A stretch of DNA of 64,000 bases from Morella rubra (lineage: Eukaryota > Streptophyta > Magnoliopsida > Fagales > Myricaceae). Under the pieces are notes generated by a model that did not search any database, was not told the DNA's origin, and was given only the letters and a program-made list of their open reading frames with translations. Positions 12,475-23,893 of the stretch are shown here, piece by piece. The position numbers and the translations under genes were made by a program. Every line of letters starts with the position of its first letter. Within the stretch, counting starts at the first letter, position 1. The DNA lies in NCBI GenBank assembly GCA_003952965.2, contig CM025855.1, positions 30,842,854 through 30,906,853 of the forward strand. Direction: 5' to 3'.

Positions 12475-12881
12475 ATGCATGACTGGTTCAAGTTTTTCTA
12501 TTGGAGGGCTTGAATTACGTTTCCTTTTCCCCAAAATAAAAGTAAAAGATATGCACCTTGGTTTAGTGAACTCATTGACCTCGTGAGAGAGGCAAGTAAT
12601 TAATTAAAGCATAAACAGAATCTTCACGTTATACGTACGTCGTGTGAGTCCTGTCTGGCACTGTTGGCTCTTAGATTTCTTCGCATTTTTCCTTTACTGC
12701 TGCATGCATGCATAAACAAATATCTGTGTTACCATATTGCTCTCGGAATCTGGCTGATCTATCTGCCTGTCATGCGCTGTCTTGCACCTGCTGTAGCCTT
12801 CAATCATTCTTGCTGGTAGTCTGACAAATTAAGGTGGCTGCCAAGTCGTTTTCATTTAGATGTTCTTTTTGGATATATGAA
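12475..12881 (+). repeat. 407-bp direct repeat, copy 1
   Basis: I found no difference between this 407-bp segment and 13422-13828; the offset is 947 bp throughout. Noncoding. Flanking sequence differs on both sides of each copy. Confidence 0.9.
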
Positions 12882-13421
12882 CTCGGGTCTGGCCGTAGGC
12901 ATTAATCTTTAGCAGACTACACTTACGTAGGGATTCGATGAATCAATTCATTGCATGATCTACGCCAGTTGACGTGCTGGCTTCCAATTTTTTACATACA
13001 AATGCAATTTATAAAAATCAGATGCAGACCAAGTATTCTCGATCATTAATAGGAGTCTTTGATTGGATTGAAGGGAAATTGATCTTAATCTCATTAATTT
13101 GAGTTTAGGGAAAAGAGGTTAGGAAATCAATCCATAATAGAGAGAAGAAATAGCGAAATGCAGACGAATAGGTGAGCAGGGCGGAAGTTTCTCTGTTGTG
13201 GGCTTACGTAATTACGTTAGACCTCCCCAAAAAAAAGAACCGATATGCCTACCATGTGGTTTTGCTAAAGTCATCGCCTATCGTCAGTCCTCTTCAAGGC
13301 AAGTAATCTAATTAAATTCACCAGAATGGCTTATCGTTGCGTTATACGTAATTGTCAAACGAATGACAACATCTGGCACCCGAGGCTCTTAGAATTTCTT
13401 AGTCATTTCCCTTTACACTGC
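12882..13421 (+). repeat. indel-riddled copy of about 12227-12700
   Basis: It follows the order of 12227-12700 (catgatctacg, ccagttgacgtg, tattctcgatcattaat, tctttgattggattga, ggcaagtaat) but with a small insertion or deletion every few bases. It lies exactly between the two 407-bp copies. This is what an uncorrected long read over the same locus would look like. Confidence 0.7.
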
Positions 13422-13828
13422 ATGCATGACTGGTTCAAGTTTTTCTATTGGAGGGCTTGAATTACGTTTCCTTTTCCCCAAAATAAAAGTAAAAGATATG
13501 CACCTTGGTTTAGTGAACTCATTGACCTCGTGAGAGAGGCAAGTAATTAATTAAAGCATAAACAGAATCTTCACGTTATACGTACGTCGTGTGAGTCCTG
13601 TCTGGCACTGTTGGCTCTTAGATTTCTTCGCATTTTTCCTTTACTGCTGCATGCATGCATAAACAAATATCTGTGTTACCATATTGCTCTCGGAATCTGG
13701 CTGATCTATCTGCCTGTCATGCGCTGTCTTGCACCTGCTGTAGCCTTCAATCATTCTTGCTGGTAGTCTGACAAATTAAGGTGGCTGCCAAGTCGTTTTC
13801 ATTTAGATGTTCTTTTTGGATATATGAA
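13422..13828 (+). repeat. 407-bp direct repeat, copy 2
   Basis: Matches 12475-12881 over its whole length. It ends just upstream of the promoter of transporter A. Confidence 0.9.
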
Positions 13829-13980
13829 GCTCGACCTTAATTTGGTGTCAAAAAATTTCTCTGACCTACGCACCTCGTGGGATTATTCACCGAGGCTTAT
13901 GACACATATACTCCGTATATTATGCTATATTTTTTTAAAGACCAAAAGTCAGAATGCATCATTTGCATGCACGACCTAGC

Positions 13981-13988
13981 TATAAATA
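13981..13988 (+). promoter_or_regulatory. TATA box of transporter A
   Basis: tataaata 96 bp before the ATG at 14077, in an otherwise ordinary leader. Confidence 0.5.
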
Positions 13989-14076
13989 AATGTTCATTTC
14001 AATGAAGGGATTGATCTGGAGAGGAGGGGAAGGTATCAGCTCTCCAATAGAGAGAAACTAGTGAATAAAGAGAGAT

Positions 14077-14517
14077 ATGGCCGGCGAAGTTGTGGAAATA
14101 AGTTCAAACCCATCAACACCAAGACCGGCCTCTGTTGCTACAAGTCCGCCTATCTCAGCTCCTCCCTCACTGCTTCACTCCCCGTCTCTAGCTCGTTCAC
14201 CGCTCCTCTCCGTTGACGACCTTGTACAAACTGAAATCACAACATCCAAAACCCCGAAATCCTCGACCCCAAAATCCCGTCGAACACCAGTACAATTTAT
14301 TACTCCTTTGGCGAGCCCAATTAGGAGACTTCTCCATCTTACAAAGCTTGACCCTCATGATGCCTGGCTCCCAATCACAGAGTCCAGAAATGGGAACGCA
14401 TACTACGCTACCTTCCACAGTCTATGCTCTGGAATTGGGATTCAAGCCCTAGTGCTTCCTGTTGCCTTCACTATTCTAGGGTGGTATGTTCGTAGTTTAT
14501 TGGTTACTCTAAATATA

Positions 14518-14557
<40 letters not shown>

Positions 14558-16808
14558 TAGCTTGTAATGTGTCTCCATGATGCATGTAGTTAGTATTACG
14601 TGGTTGAACTGGTTGGTTAATTAAATGCTTGGCTGTACCGCTCTAGGACATGGGGAATCATAAGCTTGACTCTAGCTTTCATATGGCAACTCTACACCTT
14701 ATTCCTGCTGGTGGAGCTGCATGAATCAACTGAAACCGGCCTGCGTTACAGCAGATATCTGCAACTTTTTAGTGCCGCGTTTGGTAAGCATTCGATGCTT
14801 ATCTTGAATCGCTACTCTATTAGAACAACAAATCCGAGCAATGTCTAAAAATTCTTGCTTAACAACTGATCTTCTTAATTTTGTGTGAAAGACCTTCGTA
14901 CTTTCCCAACAAACAGCGTCAATATATAAACATATCCTGCTGTGTTTAAGTTCTTATTACGATAAAAATGTATCAAAGCAAACAAAGGGTTTTGTCACTC
15001 TTTTTAAGTATTTTTGTCATTCCTAAATTTACAACTTCTCCCAATTATATACTTTCCCTCAGGCGGCAAGCTAGCGAAGTTGTTCGCTGGATTCCCAATC
15101 CTGGATCTATCAGCGGGAACATGCATTGCCCTGATCATCGTTGGAGGGTCCACATCCAAGCTGTTCTTCCAGTCTGTGTGCGGAGAAGCGGCCACTTGCG
15201 CAACAGAGCAGCCACTAACCACTGTGGAGTGGTTCTTGGTGTTTACATCTACCGCAGTAATTTTGTCTCAGCTGCCGAACTTGAACTCCATTGCCGGGGT
15301 TTCATTGGTAGGAGCTATCTCTTCTTTCGGCTATTGTACGCTGATTTGGGCTGTCTCAGTGGCGGAGGGAAGGCTGCCCCTTGTGAGTTACAAGCCGGTG
15401 CAAGCAAAGACGCAGATTACTCAGATTTTTAGCGTCCTAAATGCACTTGGGATCATTGCTTTTGCTTTCAGAGGCCACAATCTTACACTTGAAATACAGG
15501 TAAATGATAATTAGAGGAATAGTTGTTAAAACTACTCAATTTTCTTCTTTCCTTCTCTGGGCCACTAGAATTAAGCATTAAAGGTAGGCTTACTTTTCTT
15601 GCCTGTGTCTTAGAGAACAAGCAATTTGGTATATCATTTGTCATGTGGAGAATTTTTTTATTTTGTTCCCCATGTGAGAACCCATGTGAACAATTTATGA
15701 AGTTCTGACGAATATGTCTAACGACTTCTCCACACGTTACTGTCTGTGTTTTATGAAATAAAGAGAAAATCAGGTTATGATAGGAATTGAAATTTGACCA
15801 ATTCCATTATATTGATCTCTGTACCGAAGATGTTGACTTTGTTGTAATCGGTAGTCCTCTTCTTCATGACACCACCGTTCACCGACACCTCTGGCCCTGT
15901 CTCAGTGGCCTGAGGATTGGGCATCTGACCCTATCTTGGTAGCGTGGGCTAAGTGCCCACGTCGTTCTTGTATAACTTGGGCTTTCTTGGCAAGCCCATT
16001 CATGCCATGGTCTGGTCTTTTGTACGTTTTCCCACCCTTGTGATTTGGGTTAAATATTGTATTGTTTGTCGCAGGCCACCATGCCTTCAAGCGAAAAGCA
16101 CCCATCACGCGTCCCGATGAGGGAGGGTGTCAAGTATGCATATATACTTGTGGCAATGTGTATATACCCCATCACGATAGCAGGTTACTGGGCATACGGT
16201 CAACTGGTACTATATTTTCTCTCTCTATATCCATTACAAATTATATCGTACGTTCCCAGTTTTTGTAAATTGTATCGTGATAAAATCCAATGTAACATTT
16301 TGTTAATTTGATTAATTATTAGATACCACCCAACGGGGGCATGCTAACAGCCTTGTATGCATACCATGGACGTGACACCTCGCGATTTATTCTTGGATTA
16401 ACAAGCTTATTGGTCATAATTAGTGCCCTGAGCTCGTTCCAAATCTATGGTATGCCAATATTTGATCTCATGGAGTCTATATACGTTAGGCGGAAGAAAC
16501 AGGCTTGCCCATGGTGGCTCCGGGCCATTTTCCGAGCCAGCATAGGATACTTGTGCTTCTTTGCAGCTGTGGCCATGCCATTCTTGAGCAACCTGGCGGG
16601 TCTAATAGGAGGGATCGCACTGCCGGTAACTCTAGCTTATCCTTGTTTTATGTGGCTCAAGATTAAGAAGCCAAAGATATACGGTCCTATGTGGTGGCTT
16701 AATTTGGGGCTAGGGTTCCTTGGAATGGCTCTTAGTGTGCTTGTTACAGCAGCCGGATCGTATGTTATAATTAATACAGGTATTGAAATAAAGTTCTTCA
16801 AGCCCTAG
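14077..16808 (+). CDS. LHT8-like: lysine/histidine transporter-like 8 amino-acid permease (A)
   Basis: Five exons: 14077-14483, 14647-14783, 15063-15499, 16075-16206, 16323-16808, all GT-AG, giving 532 residues. The first ~95 residues are a Ser/Thr/Pro-rich cytosolic tail. Then come the clade signatures DAWLPITESRNGNAYYATF, LCSGIGIQALVLPVAFTILGW, QLPNLNSIAGVSLVGAIS, FSVLNALGIIAFAFRGHN, GYWAYG, FQIYGMPIFD, LPVTLAYPCFMWLKIKKP and the terminal FFKP. This is the AAAP (Aa_trans) family, about 10-11 membrane spans, proton-coupled amino-acid uptake. LHT8/AATL1-type substrates are poorly known, so I name no substrate. First of a same-strand tandem array with B, C, D and E. Its N-terminal tail is the longest of the array. 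ATG 14077 is the first start after the TATA box. Confidence 0.95.
14518..14553 (+). repeat. AT microsatellite in transporter A intron 1
   Basis: Almost uninterrupted AT dinucleotides, likely length-polymorphic. Confidence 0.9.
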
Positions 16809-18528
16809 CTAGTAGCATAGTTGTTAGGAATAAAGGCTAAAGTTATGTCATTATCCATCTGTAACATATTTTTTTTTACTTGTTATTATTGATAATGAAA
16901 GTTAATTTAACAGTGGAGTGGCCTAGCCCTGTTGGGGCAAGGACCCCAAACAGTTCAAGTTCTAAGCCTTAACAGATGGCCAACATTTGCTGAATTTCTG
17001 ATGTGACCGAAGAACTTAAGAGCCCAACGATAATATTGTTTAATGGACTTGAACCCAAGATGATAATATTATGTACGTCAGCCGGACGGCAAGAAGACAC
17101 CCCCCCAAGTGAAGGTTTTAGGTTACAAGGTCCCTATCTGAAGGATACTAGGTTAAGGTTTGTTGACCCAGATCTCTGACTTTTCAAAAGTCTGAGAACA
17201 AGCCTGAAAAACTGAAGAGGTAAAGTCATCTTTGGTCCATGGTCATGAAAACGGTGCTAAAAAGAAAAACTGACTTTGAATTGGTTCGCGGTTTCCATAT
17301 GAAGCATATTCTTCCATTACTCAAGGCCGCTCGAGAGGAGGAAGAAGACAAGGGGACACCAAGCTCTCTAATAATAATAGGTTGTACATGTAGCAGCACT
17401 TTTTAGCTTTGATTTTGCAGAAATAGCATAGTCCACGCCGGCCCATGGTTTCTGAAATCGCGCCGAGATTTCTTTCCTCTATTCTTTTTCTTTCTCGCGC
17501 ATACCATGGACCAAAGTTGGAGTATTCTCCATCCGTCGGTCTAGGTCGGGCAGCAAAGACCCAATTAATCTTAAACCTCCAACTTTTCGCCGGCCGACCA
17601 ATAATAAACTTGATATATGGACTCGTGCTAGTAATTTTGGTCAAGCCTATGTGAGATCTATCGGGAACGGATTCGGCCCTGATGGTACAGATTAGACAGG
17701 CATGTCCAGATTCACGAACCATATCTGTTTTTACAGATATGATGCTCTTGAAGGTGCCACATCATTTAATGAAGGGTCGGGTGCACGTATTCACCCCGAC
17801 TCCTCAGCCTATAGGACGCGCCAACCTACATTTTTTCGGTTGAGGTTGGAGAAAAATTGGGGGTTGGCGCGCCTGAGGACTCGTGCTGCACTTGGCTGCT
17901 AAAATTTTGAGAGTCAAATACATTTAGTATAATAAAATAATCTCAAAATAATCTATATTTTCATCTAATTATTTTTTTTATCAAAATAATATTAAAAAAA
18001 ATCACTCAAATCATTTTGTAATCCCTAAATGACGTGAAGCCATATCTGTGAAGTTAGATCAAGTCCGTCAGTGTGGATGCGTACGTCTGGATCCTTACCT
18101 TCTGAACTGAATCCCTTCCTTATTCTATCACCTCAATTAGTTTAAACCAGACATTAATGTTGAATTTGGCTAGTAAACTCATTCATTTCTTTTTTGTCCA
18201 TTTTAGCACCGATTTCCTTTGCTCAAGAGGTAGAGTCAGTTTTCTTTGGTACAATATTCCATGTGGACCTCTTTCAAACAATGGGTTCGTCTTAGCTGAG
18301 CAAAAGAATCCCAAATTTTTTTTCACGATCCATATATATGATGCATATCTAGACATATATGTGATTATATTTTCATGCATGGCCCGACGGCCAATATATT
18401 TATATATTAGACCAATGTCAAGTGCCTGGGCAATCAGTGCGGCCGAGGGAGGAGAGAAGAACCACAAAGAAACTTGAGATCAAGTTAATCAAAGGATCGG
18501 AGTACTAGCGGAGAGATCACTTAGAAAG
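16809..18528. other. intergenic between transporters A and B
   Basis: No gene recognised. It contains the palindrome listed at 17797-17883. A 133-codon minus-strand frame at 17321-17722 resembles nothing and has no conserved motif. A tatatattta stretch about 130 bp before transporter B may serve as its TATA region. Confidence 0.4.
17797..17883. repeat. interrupted palindrome
   Basis: The left arm has cgactcctcag, a 10-base bulge, then gcgccaacc. The right arm from 17862 reads ggttggcgcgcctgaggactcg, which pairs with it. The loop is about 35 bases. It could be a hairpin or the remnant of a foldback element. Confidence 0.55.
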
Positions 18529-20868
18529 ATGAGTGAAGTTGTGGAAATAAGGTCCTTTTCCGGTCCGGTAATGCCAATTAGATCACGCGTCACCATTAAT
18601 AGTAATTCACAGATGCCTCTGAGAGATACTCCTCCCTCACTACTGCTAAGCTCCTCGTCCGCAACTCCATCGCCGTTTTTTTCCGCCGTAGATGACATAG
18701 AAGCTTTGAACATAAATAACAGCAACATGCTTGTGGAGCTCAACCCTCGCCCTCAAGACGCCTGGCTTCCAATTACCGAGTCTAGAGACGGAAATGCGTA
18801 CTATGCTGCTTTCCACACACTTTGTTCTGGTATTGGAATGCATGGCCTTCTGCTGCCTGTTGCCTTCACTGTCCTTGGGTGGTAAGTAATGTTCGGTGCA
18901 ACTTTGGTCAGATGTACTCAGTTATGTGCCACAGCCACAAGAACCTCAATTCAATCTCTGAGTTTGATGCTGCAGGACATGGGGTATCATATGCTTGACT
19001 CTAGCATTCCTGTGGCAACTTTACACCATCTACTTGCTCGTGCAACTCCACGAATCAGCTGAAACTGGAATGCGCTGCAGCAGATACCTTCAACTTTGTA
19101 GTGCAACATTTGGTAAGCATTCTATCCTACACAAGTGGCCTCTTCACGCAGTTTTTTTTTTTTTTTTTAAAGGACAGTAAGAAGAAAAAGAACTCTGATT
19201 ATTTGCATTTTGGAGGGACTTCTACTAGTTCGGTTATTGTGCTCAGCATGCTGAGCGACAGTTGAGATTAAAAATTGAAGATCTGACGACTATAATTAAA
19301 CACATCATTAAAATATTTTAATTAATGTGATGCGATCTAGATCCTTAAATTTTGAAGTTTATAATCTCAACCGTCCCGCAGCATAGTCAGCACTACAGTG
19401 CTTAGCACAATAACCAAACTCAGATTTCTACTGCTCAGCAAGAAATGAATCTTTCCCGTGATTGTCTGTCACGTCCAGGTCAAAAGATAGCACAATCGAT
19501 GTTCTTATTCCCAATCATAGATCTATCGGCAGGCACATGCATGCTTTTGACCATAGTCGGAGGATCCGACATGAGTACGTTCTTCGGGACTTTGTGTGAC
19601 ACCATATGCATATCCCGGCCATTAACCACTGCGGATTGGTACTTGGTGTTTACGTGCGGCACGGTAATTTTATCCCAGCTCCCAAATTTGAACTCCATTG
19701 CCTGTGTGTCGCTGATGGGGGCCATTTCATCTGTGAGCTATTATACGCTCCTATGGGCGGTGCCGGTCACAGAAGGTAGGCTGCCTAACATATCGGACCC
19801 TCCGATGCCAGAGAACACGCAAAACTCTGCGGTTCTGGATGTTGTCAATGCACTCGGGATCATTGCTTTTGCTTTTAGAGGCCACAATCTTATCCTGGAG
19901 ATACAGGTATTCAATAATCTAGAGCCCAAAAACTAAAAGCGTGTATCTCTCTGCAGATTGCCATATTATATCGCTATTTGAAAAGCTATATTGGGAGGAA
20001 AGAAATAAGTGAGTTATCTTATTATGTTACGATAAATTTGGCTTGTTGCAGGCTACCATGCCTTCAAATGAAAAGTTCCCATCACATGTGCCAATGTGGA
20101 AGGGTGTCAAATCTGCATATTCAATAATTGCAGTCTGCTTATTCCCCCTTGCAATAGGAGGCTATTGGGCGTATGGCCATATGGTATTACGTTCTTTCCT
20201 CTGTTTCAGCTTTGAATATATTCCTCTGCCTTTAGTCTTACAAGTTTAATGTTCTCAAATTTTGTCCTTTTTTTCGTCTTTGTTCTTTACCTTTTTTTTG
20301 TTTCTATCGCTCTCTTTTTGATTGATTTCTTCAAAATTATTTACTCATTAAAGAACCAAAATTGTTTCGCTGGAGACAGATACCAAAAGAAGGTGGGATG
20401 CTAGTAGCCTTGTACATGTTCCACGGGAGTGACGCCTCAAGATTTGTTATAGAATTAACAAGCTTGTTACTCTTAATTAGCACGGCATGCTCCTTCCCAA
20501 TCTATGCCATGCCAATATTTGACGGCATGGAGTCGCTGTATACCAGCAGGACGAACAAGCCATGTCCATGGTGGCTCCGGGGGATCTTCCGAATCATGTT
20601 CGGATTCTTGTGCTTCTTTTTGGCCGTGGCCATCTCATTTTATGGAACCCTGGGAAGTCTTGGTGGAGGGTTCTCATTGCCTCTGACTCTAGCAGTCCCT
20701 TGTTTCATGTGGATTAAGATTAAGAAACCAGAGGTGTATAGTCCCATGTGGTGGCTTAACTGGGGCCTAGGGCTGTTAGGAATGGCTCTAAGCGGGATTT
20801 TGATCGTGGCAGGAGTGTTTGCTGTAATGAAAACTGGTATTGAGGTGAAATTCTTCAAGCCTCGCTGA
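18529..20868 (+). CDS. LHT8-like: lysine/histidine transporter-like 8 amino-acid permease (B)
   Basis: Exons 18529-18881, 18976-19112, 19479-19906, 20052-20183, 20380-20868, GT-AG throughout, 512 residues. Same order of signatures as A: QDAWLPITESRDGNAYYAAF, LCSGIGMHGLLLPVAFTVLGW, LPNLNSIACVSLMGAIS, VNALGIIAFAFRGHN, GGYWAYG, FPIYAMPIFDGMESLY, LPLTLAVPCFMWIKIKKPE, ending FFKPR. The N-terminal tail is shorter than in A. It is closest to A; the two share the WAYG-(Q/H)-(L/M) exon 4 end and the intron phases. Family: proton-coupled amino-acid permease of plant membranes, substrate unknown. Exon 3 is 9 bases shorter than in the other members, without breaking the frame. Intact by eye. Confidence 0.95.
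19227..19420 (+). mobile_element. foldback MITE in transporter B intron 2
   Basis: The left end AGTTCGGTTATTGTGCTCAG is mirrored by AGTTTGGTTATTGTGCTAAG read inward from the right end. Pairing continues internally (gttgagatta / taatctcaac), so most of the ~194 bp is one imperfect palindrome. No coding capacity. I could not fix the target duplication. Confidence 0.6.
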
Positions 20869-23800
20869 TTGAATTAGGGGCAGAAGGACAGTGCCTGCTT
20901 TTGCATCTTCTTTAGAGGCAAATTATATAACAAAGCATGTTCAGAAGATCAGATAAAGTTAATTTCTAGTAGATGATATCAGTGCATAAGGGAGCCCTTT
21001 TCCTGATTATGTATTCTTTTGTACTGAGAATAGGATAGATTCTTCACAAACAAATGAGTTGTGGGAGAGGGAACGAGAGTTCCAGATTGGTGTTCTACTT
21101 GCCAAATGCTATAAACTAGACCTTACACCTGGGCTTACCTGCAGCTCTCCTTGCAAGACATTGCTGAATGACCTACTTACATTAGGTATCTATCACACTA
21201 ACGATCATTCCTGAGCCCTTTCATAAGTCGTGTGGGGGACACTTTCATTAGTCATTTCACACACCTCGATCCTGATCATCCAATCAAGTGGTCGTTCTGT
21301 TGCCAGTGGATCCAACTGGTTGTAGTACTCGAAGCAAAAAAAAGCATGGGAAGAAACAAAGGGAGAAAGGTGTGTATTCGGTCATTGCACTGCAAAAGAA
21401 AACAAATACAAGTGACATTCTTCCTCAACCAGTTGACATTAAACAAATATACAATTATTATAGAGTGCTTGAATCGCAGACTAAAGATATCGCTCTTTCT
21501 AAAGGTCATGATTCTTGTGCTCCCAGTGGGCAGCAGGTCCTCTCGTGGATTCCATCAACCACACCGATAATGATGGACAATACGAGCTCTGTTGAAAGTG
21601 CAAGTTTTGCTGTAATTCATTTGAATGCTTCTTCTTTTGTTGAGGACGCGCCAGAGCATCCAATTAAGCTGCAGAGTAATTACCAGTGAATACGATGCCT
21701 TCTATTGGCCACAGGTTCGAGGTTTTTTGAGGCCCTCTCAAGTCTCCTCATGAAAAAGAAGAATAATTGTTTTGAATCCAAATCCATCAGAATTCGAATC
21801 TCCATAATATCCATATTTATAAACTAGACTCTGCAAGGCCAAAAAACAAAGAACGTGCAGCGTCCTTTAAATTTTTTTCACTTTTTGTTTAAGGAGAAAT
21901 ATCCCAAAACAAAAAAACAACAGTAAGTTCTAGGCGAGAGTGAAATTTCTATATCAATAAAAAGAGGAGGGACCGACTAGAAAACTAAAAAGAGGAGGAG
22001 AAAAAAGTGACGGGCCCCATAACTTCAAATTCGGTAGAATAAAGTTTGTTACATTTGTGAGTATCATGGGTGAGACCATACTAACCGTTGTGTCCTGTCG
22101 AACTTGCTGTTTTTTTTCCTTCTTTTTTTTTTTGTCTGTTTTCTCAAAAAGAGGAAAATGAATGCCTGGCTGCCACCAACTCCCTCCGTTTGTGTTGACC
22201 ATGCTTTGAGCACGCGCAACATATACAAGGCATTAAACTCCCTCCGATGTTGACCAACATATCTCATGAATCTATTCAAATGCAGACAAGAAGAACACGA
22301 CCAAGACGACATGTTTTGGTATCAGAGCAGATGATGTTTAAGGCATGTCACCTACAGGCCTTTCTTATGGAAGCAAGGGGCTAGTGAGGGTTAGGTATGC
22401 CCATTACAGCCTCTGCTGTATTTTAATTCTCCTTAATAAAGTCTGTGTATTTCATTAAGCGGAATTAAAATACAGATTTCCCTTGTTTGCTCAAAAAAAA
22501 AAAAAAGGCTAGTGGTGGGCTGTGACTCTCCAGTCCCCCAGCCATTGAACAAAGAGGATTTTCTTAGGCTTTTCTTTTTTCATTTTACTACTGATGATCC
22601 TCTCAAAAATTACGTTATTCTATCTCGATTTCTCCTTAAAACTAATTTCTAGCTTGGCCTCTCATGACCAGCTCATAGTAATAAATTTGAATGCATGACC
22701 AGCTCATAGTAAAAAAAAATTAGCAAGATCCCATAAAAAATTAGGAAAATTACTAAAAGCTTCATGCTTAAGCAAAGAGAGCAATAGCCGATAACGTCAG
22801 AGGTAATTACCGAGACCGAGATAAACTAATAATAAAAAGCACCGAGCAAAGATCAGCAGGGTACGAAAAAGATTCCCATGGAAGCACAGAGGCCCACAAG
22901 CGGGAACGTGAGAAGGTCCTTCATTCCCAAAACGAATCGTCTTTCTTTCCATGCAGTATGGTCTGGAACATGGCACCGGTACTCTCTTTCATAGTGGGTC
23001 TGTAATGATAGTTCTTTTCCGACGCGGGGAGAGAAGAAAGGGAGCAAGCTACCGCGTTGAAGGACAACTTGCGTCGGCCCCCAAGGCGGCCCACGCACTC
23101 TTTCTTCCCCTTATGCGCCGCCGTAGGTTCCTGCCACTAACTCTGTTAAAACTGATCTGGTTCCTAATTTTTTTATTACAAATCTTTATACGACCCTTTC
23201 TTTGTTTGTTTTCTAAATTTCTACCATCCATATATGTCAAGTGATTCCCACATTCCCGCATCTTAATTTGTTCTCGAAGTTAAAAACTAAAAGTATTATT
23301 CTCTCATCAAATTTTTACAATTTTTTTTTTTTTAATATTAGAAGACGAAAAAATAAACTGATTAATATTGTCTTATGGGCAACCATCTTCTACAATCCTC
23401 GTGTTTTAATTTGACCACTTCAAATTAAAATCGAGGGCTTATTTTATGGTCTAGCTTTTTTAAGTAGTCAATCAAATCTCATTGAACACGGAAGAAGGAA
23501 TAAAAGCTTGTGAACAGAGCATAGCGTCACAAACTGATATCACCATGATGATGTCACTCTTGTTATGTAATCCTGCAGCCATATTTCCTGCGATTTGCAT
23601 GAAACCTACTCATCAAGAACAAGAACCGTCGACCACACATGAGAGGGCCTTCTAGAATAATACTCAGCATAAACAAATACAATTTTCTTCCAAGCTCTAT
23701 AATATATATTTTACTACGAGGGGGCATGTAGTAGTGCCCCTTTAGGACCTTCTCGCCCCATGAGTCATTGCATCCACCACCAACCATTAACGATAGTATT

Positions 23801-23893
23801 GCGACACCCACTGCCGAAATGTCGAGATCATCGCTCTATTAAAGAGCCATCATTCAGCTAGCTTCTGAACTAAGAGTGGAAGAGGGGACAGCC
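20869..23893. other. intergenic between transporters B and C
   Basis: No gene recognised. A 133-codon frame at 21288-21689 has no family resemblance. There is a hairpin at 22416-22475 and a poly-A run at about 22493-22507. A segment near 22985-23105 resembles 28835-28960, upstream of transporter D, so it is probably an old shared promoter-distal region. Confidence 0.4.
22416..22475. repeat. 22-bp arm hairpin
   Basis: Arms 22416-22437 and 22454-22475 are reverse complements at about 20 of 22 positions (ctgtattttaattc ... gaattaaaatacag), with a 16-base loop. A poly-A run follows about 20 bp later. It may be a small foldback element; a small-RNA precursor is possible but unsupported. Confidence 0.6.

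Noticed and set aside
17321-17722. 133-codon minus-strand frame between transporters A and B
   Set aside because: No start context, no motif or domain, mixed composition; typical of a chance frame.
21288-21689. 133-codon plus-strand frame (and an overlapping 112-codon frame)
   Set aside because: No family resemblance, no splice or promoter support; overlapping frames in the same stretch suggest chance.
22317-22328. tggtatcagagc, resembling an LTR-element primer site
   Set aside because: No matching pair of LTRs and no polypurine tract around it; the phrase alone is not enough.
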